23,221 bases of DNA from Caldifarciminota bacterium. Its GTDB lineage: Bacteria > Hydrothermota > UBA3073 > NMUJ01. Positions within the stretch are counted from its first letter, which is position 1. Every line of letters starts with the position of its first letter. A program made the translations under genes and the position numbers. Positions 23,198-23,221 of this stretch are shown here, one piece after another. The notes beneath the pieces were generated by a model. That model did no database searches. It saw nothing but the letters and a program-made list of their open reading frames with translations, and was not told the DNA's origin. Where the stretch lies: contig JAGGUB010000016.1 in the NCBI GenBank assembly GCA_021158725.1, positions 1-23,221 of the forward strand, written 5' to 3'.

Positions 23198-23221
23198 TTA
23201 TATCTCCATGAACTCCTTTTC
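23198..23221 (-). CDS. possible last codons of the gene upstream of porA
   Basis: Read on the minus strand from the window edge, seven codons (EKEFMEI) are followed by TAA at 23200-23198, 11 bp before the porA ATG and directly before its ribosome-binding site. In this position porD or porG would be expected. The fragment is too short to identify, and another frame is open into porA, so this is only a suggestion. Confidence 0.3.
   Translation of the reverse strand, partial: EKEFMEI

Noticed and set aside
1..23221. CRISPR arrays, tRNA or rRNA genes, insertion sequences and prophage genes
   Set aside because: Looked for by eye on both strands; no regular spacer repeats, cloverleaf-like segments, transposase motifs or phage genes were seen.

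Overview
The window is about 98% protein-coding. By my count only some 460 of 23,221 bases lie outside genes, and the longest gap is 134 bp. I see 20 full-length genes and two fragments at the edges. I see no tRNA, rRNA, CRISPR array, insertion sequence or phage gene. The organism looks like an anaerobic, diderm (Gram-negative-type) bacterium: it has a pyruvate:ferredoxin oxidoreductase pair, an Rnf/Rsx membrane subunit, a two-subunit-type Fe-S fumarase alpha subunit, a PorV/PorQ-type outer-membrane protein, lipoprotein signal peptides and a bacterial Rho. This mix, the tight packing and the Trp-rich lipoprotein would fit an uncultured candidate phylum around the FCB group or WOR-3 (Stahlbacteria)-like lineages. 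That placement is inference and would need a marker-gene tree.

Layout. (1) 1-4056, plus strand: a fragment of an unknown protein, then overlapping cmk-plsC-mutS. (2) 6044-4034, minus strand: ptsH-ptsI, meeting mutS tail to tail with a 23-bp overlap. (3) 6114-9427, plus strand: polysaccharide flippase, accD, PorV-like outer-membrane protein. (4) 16434-9428, minus strand: Trp-rich lipoprotein, MalK/UgpC-like ABC ATPase, a secreted unknown, an MBL-fold (RNase Z-like) hydrolase, fumarase alpha, a putative outer-membrane protein, rnfA, and a PBP4-type D,D-carboxypeptidase. (5) 16569-18396, plus strand: M42 aminopeptidase and a FepC/BtuD-like ABC ATPase. (6) 23221-18399, minus strand: end of an unknown gene, porA, porB, rho, accC.

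How the genes fit together. PorAB makes acetyl-CoA and reduced ferredoxin. The biotin carboxylase and AccD carboxylate acetyl-CoA for lipid synthesis, and PlsC uses the acyl chains. RnfA would belong to the ferredoxin:NAD+ ion pump. The flippase, PBP4, PorV-like protein and lipoproteins build or decorate the envelope. Many complexes are represented by single parts: rnfA without the other rnf genes, fumarase alpha without beta, accC without accB, accD without accA, EI/HPr without any EII, and two ABC ATPases without permeases. So operons appear split across the chromosome.

The most unusual signals are these: three convergent gene pairs with 3' ends at -23, 0 and +2 bp, leaving no room for intrinsic terminators, while rho lies in the same window; both divergent intergenic regions built around back-to-back TTGAC hexamers; candidate leaderless promoters; and a lipoprotein with 24 Trp in 114 residues. 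I found no wholly new multi-gene system. The best candidate for undescribed biology is the Trp-rich lipoprotein and its control region.
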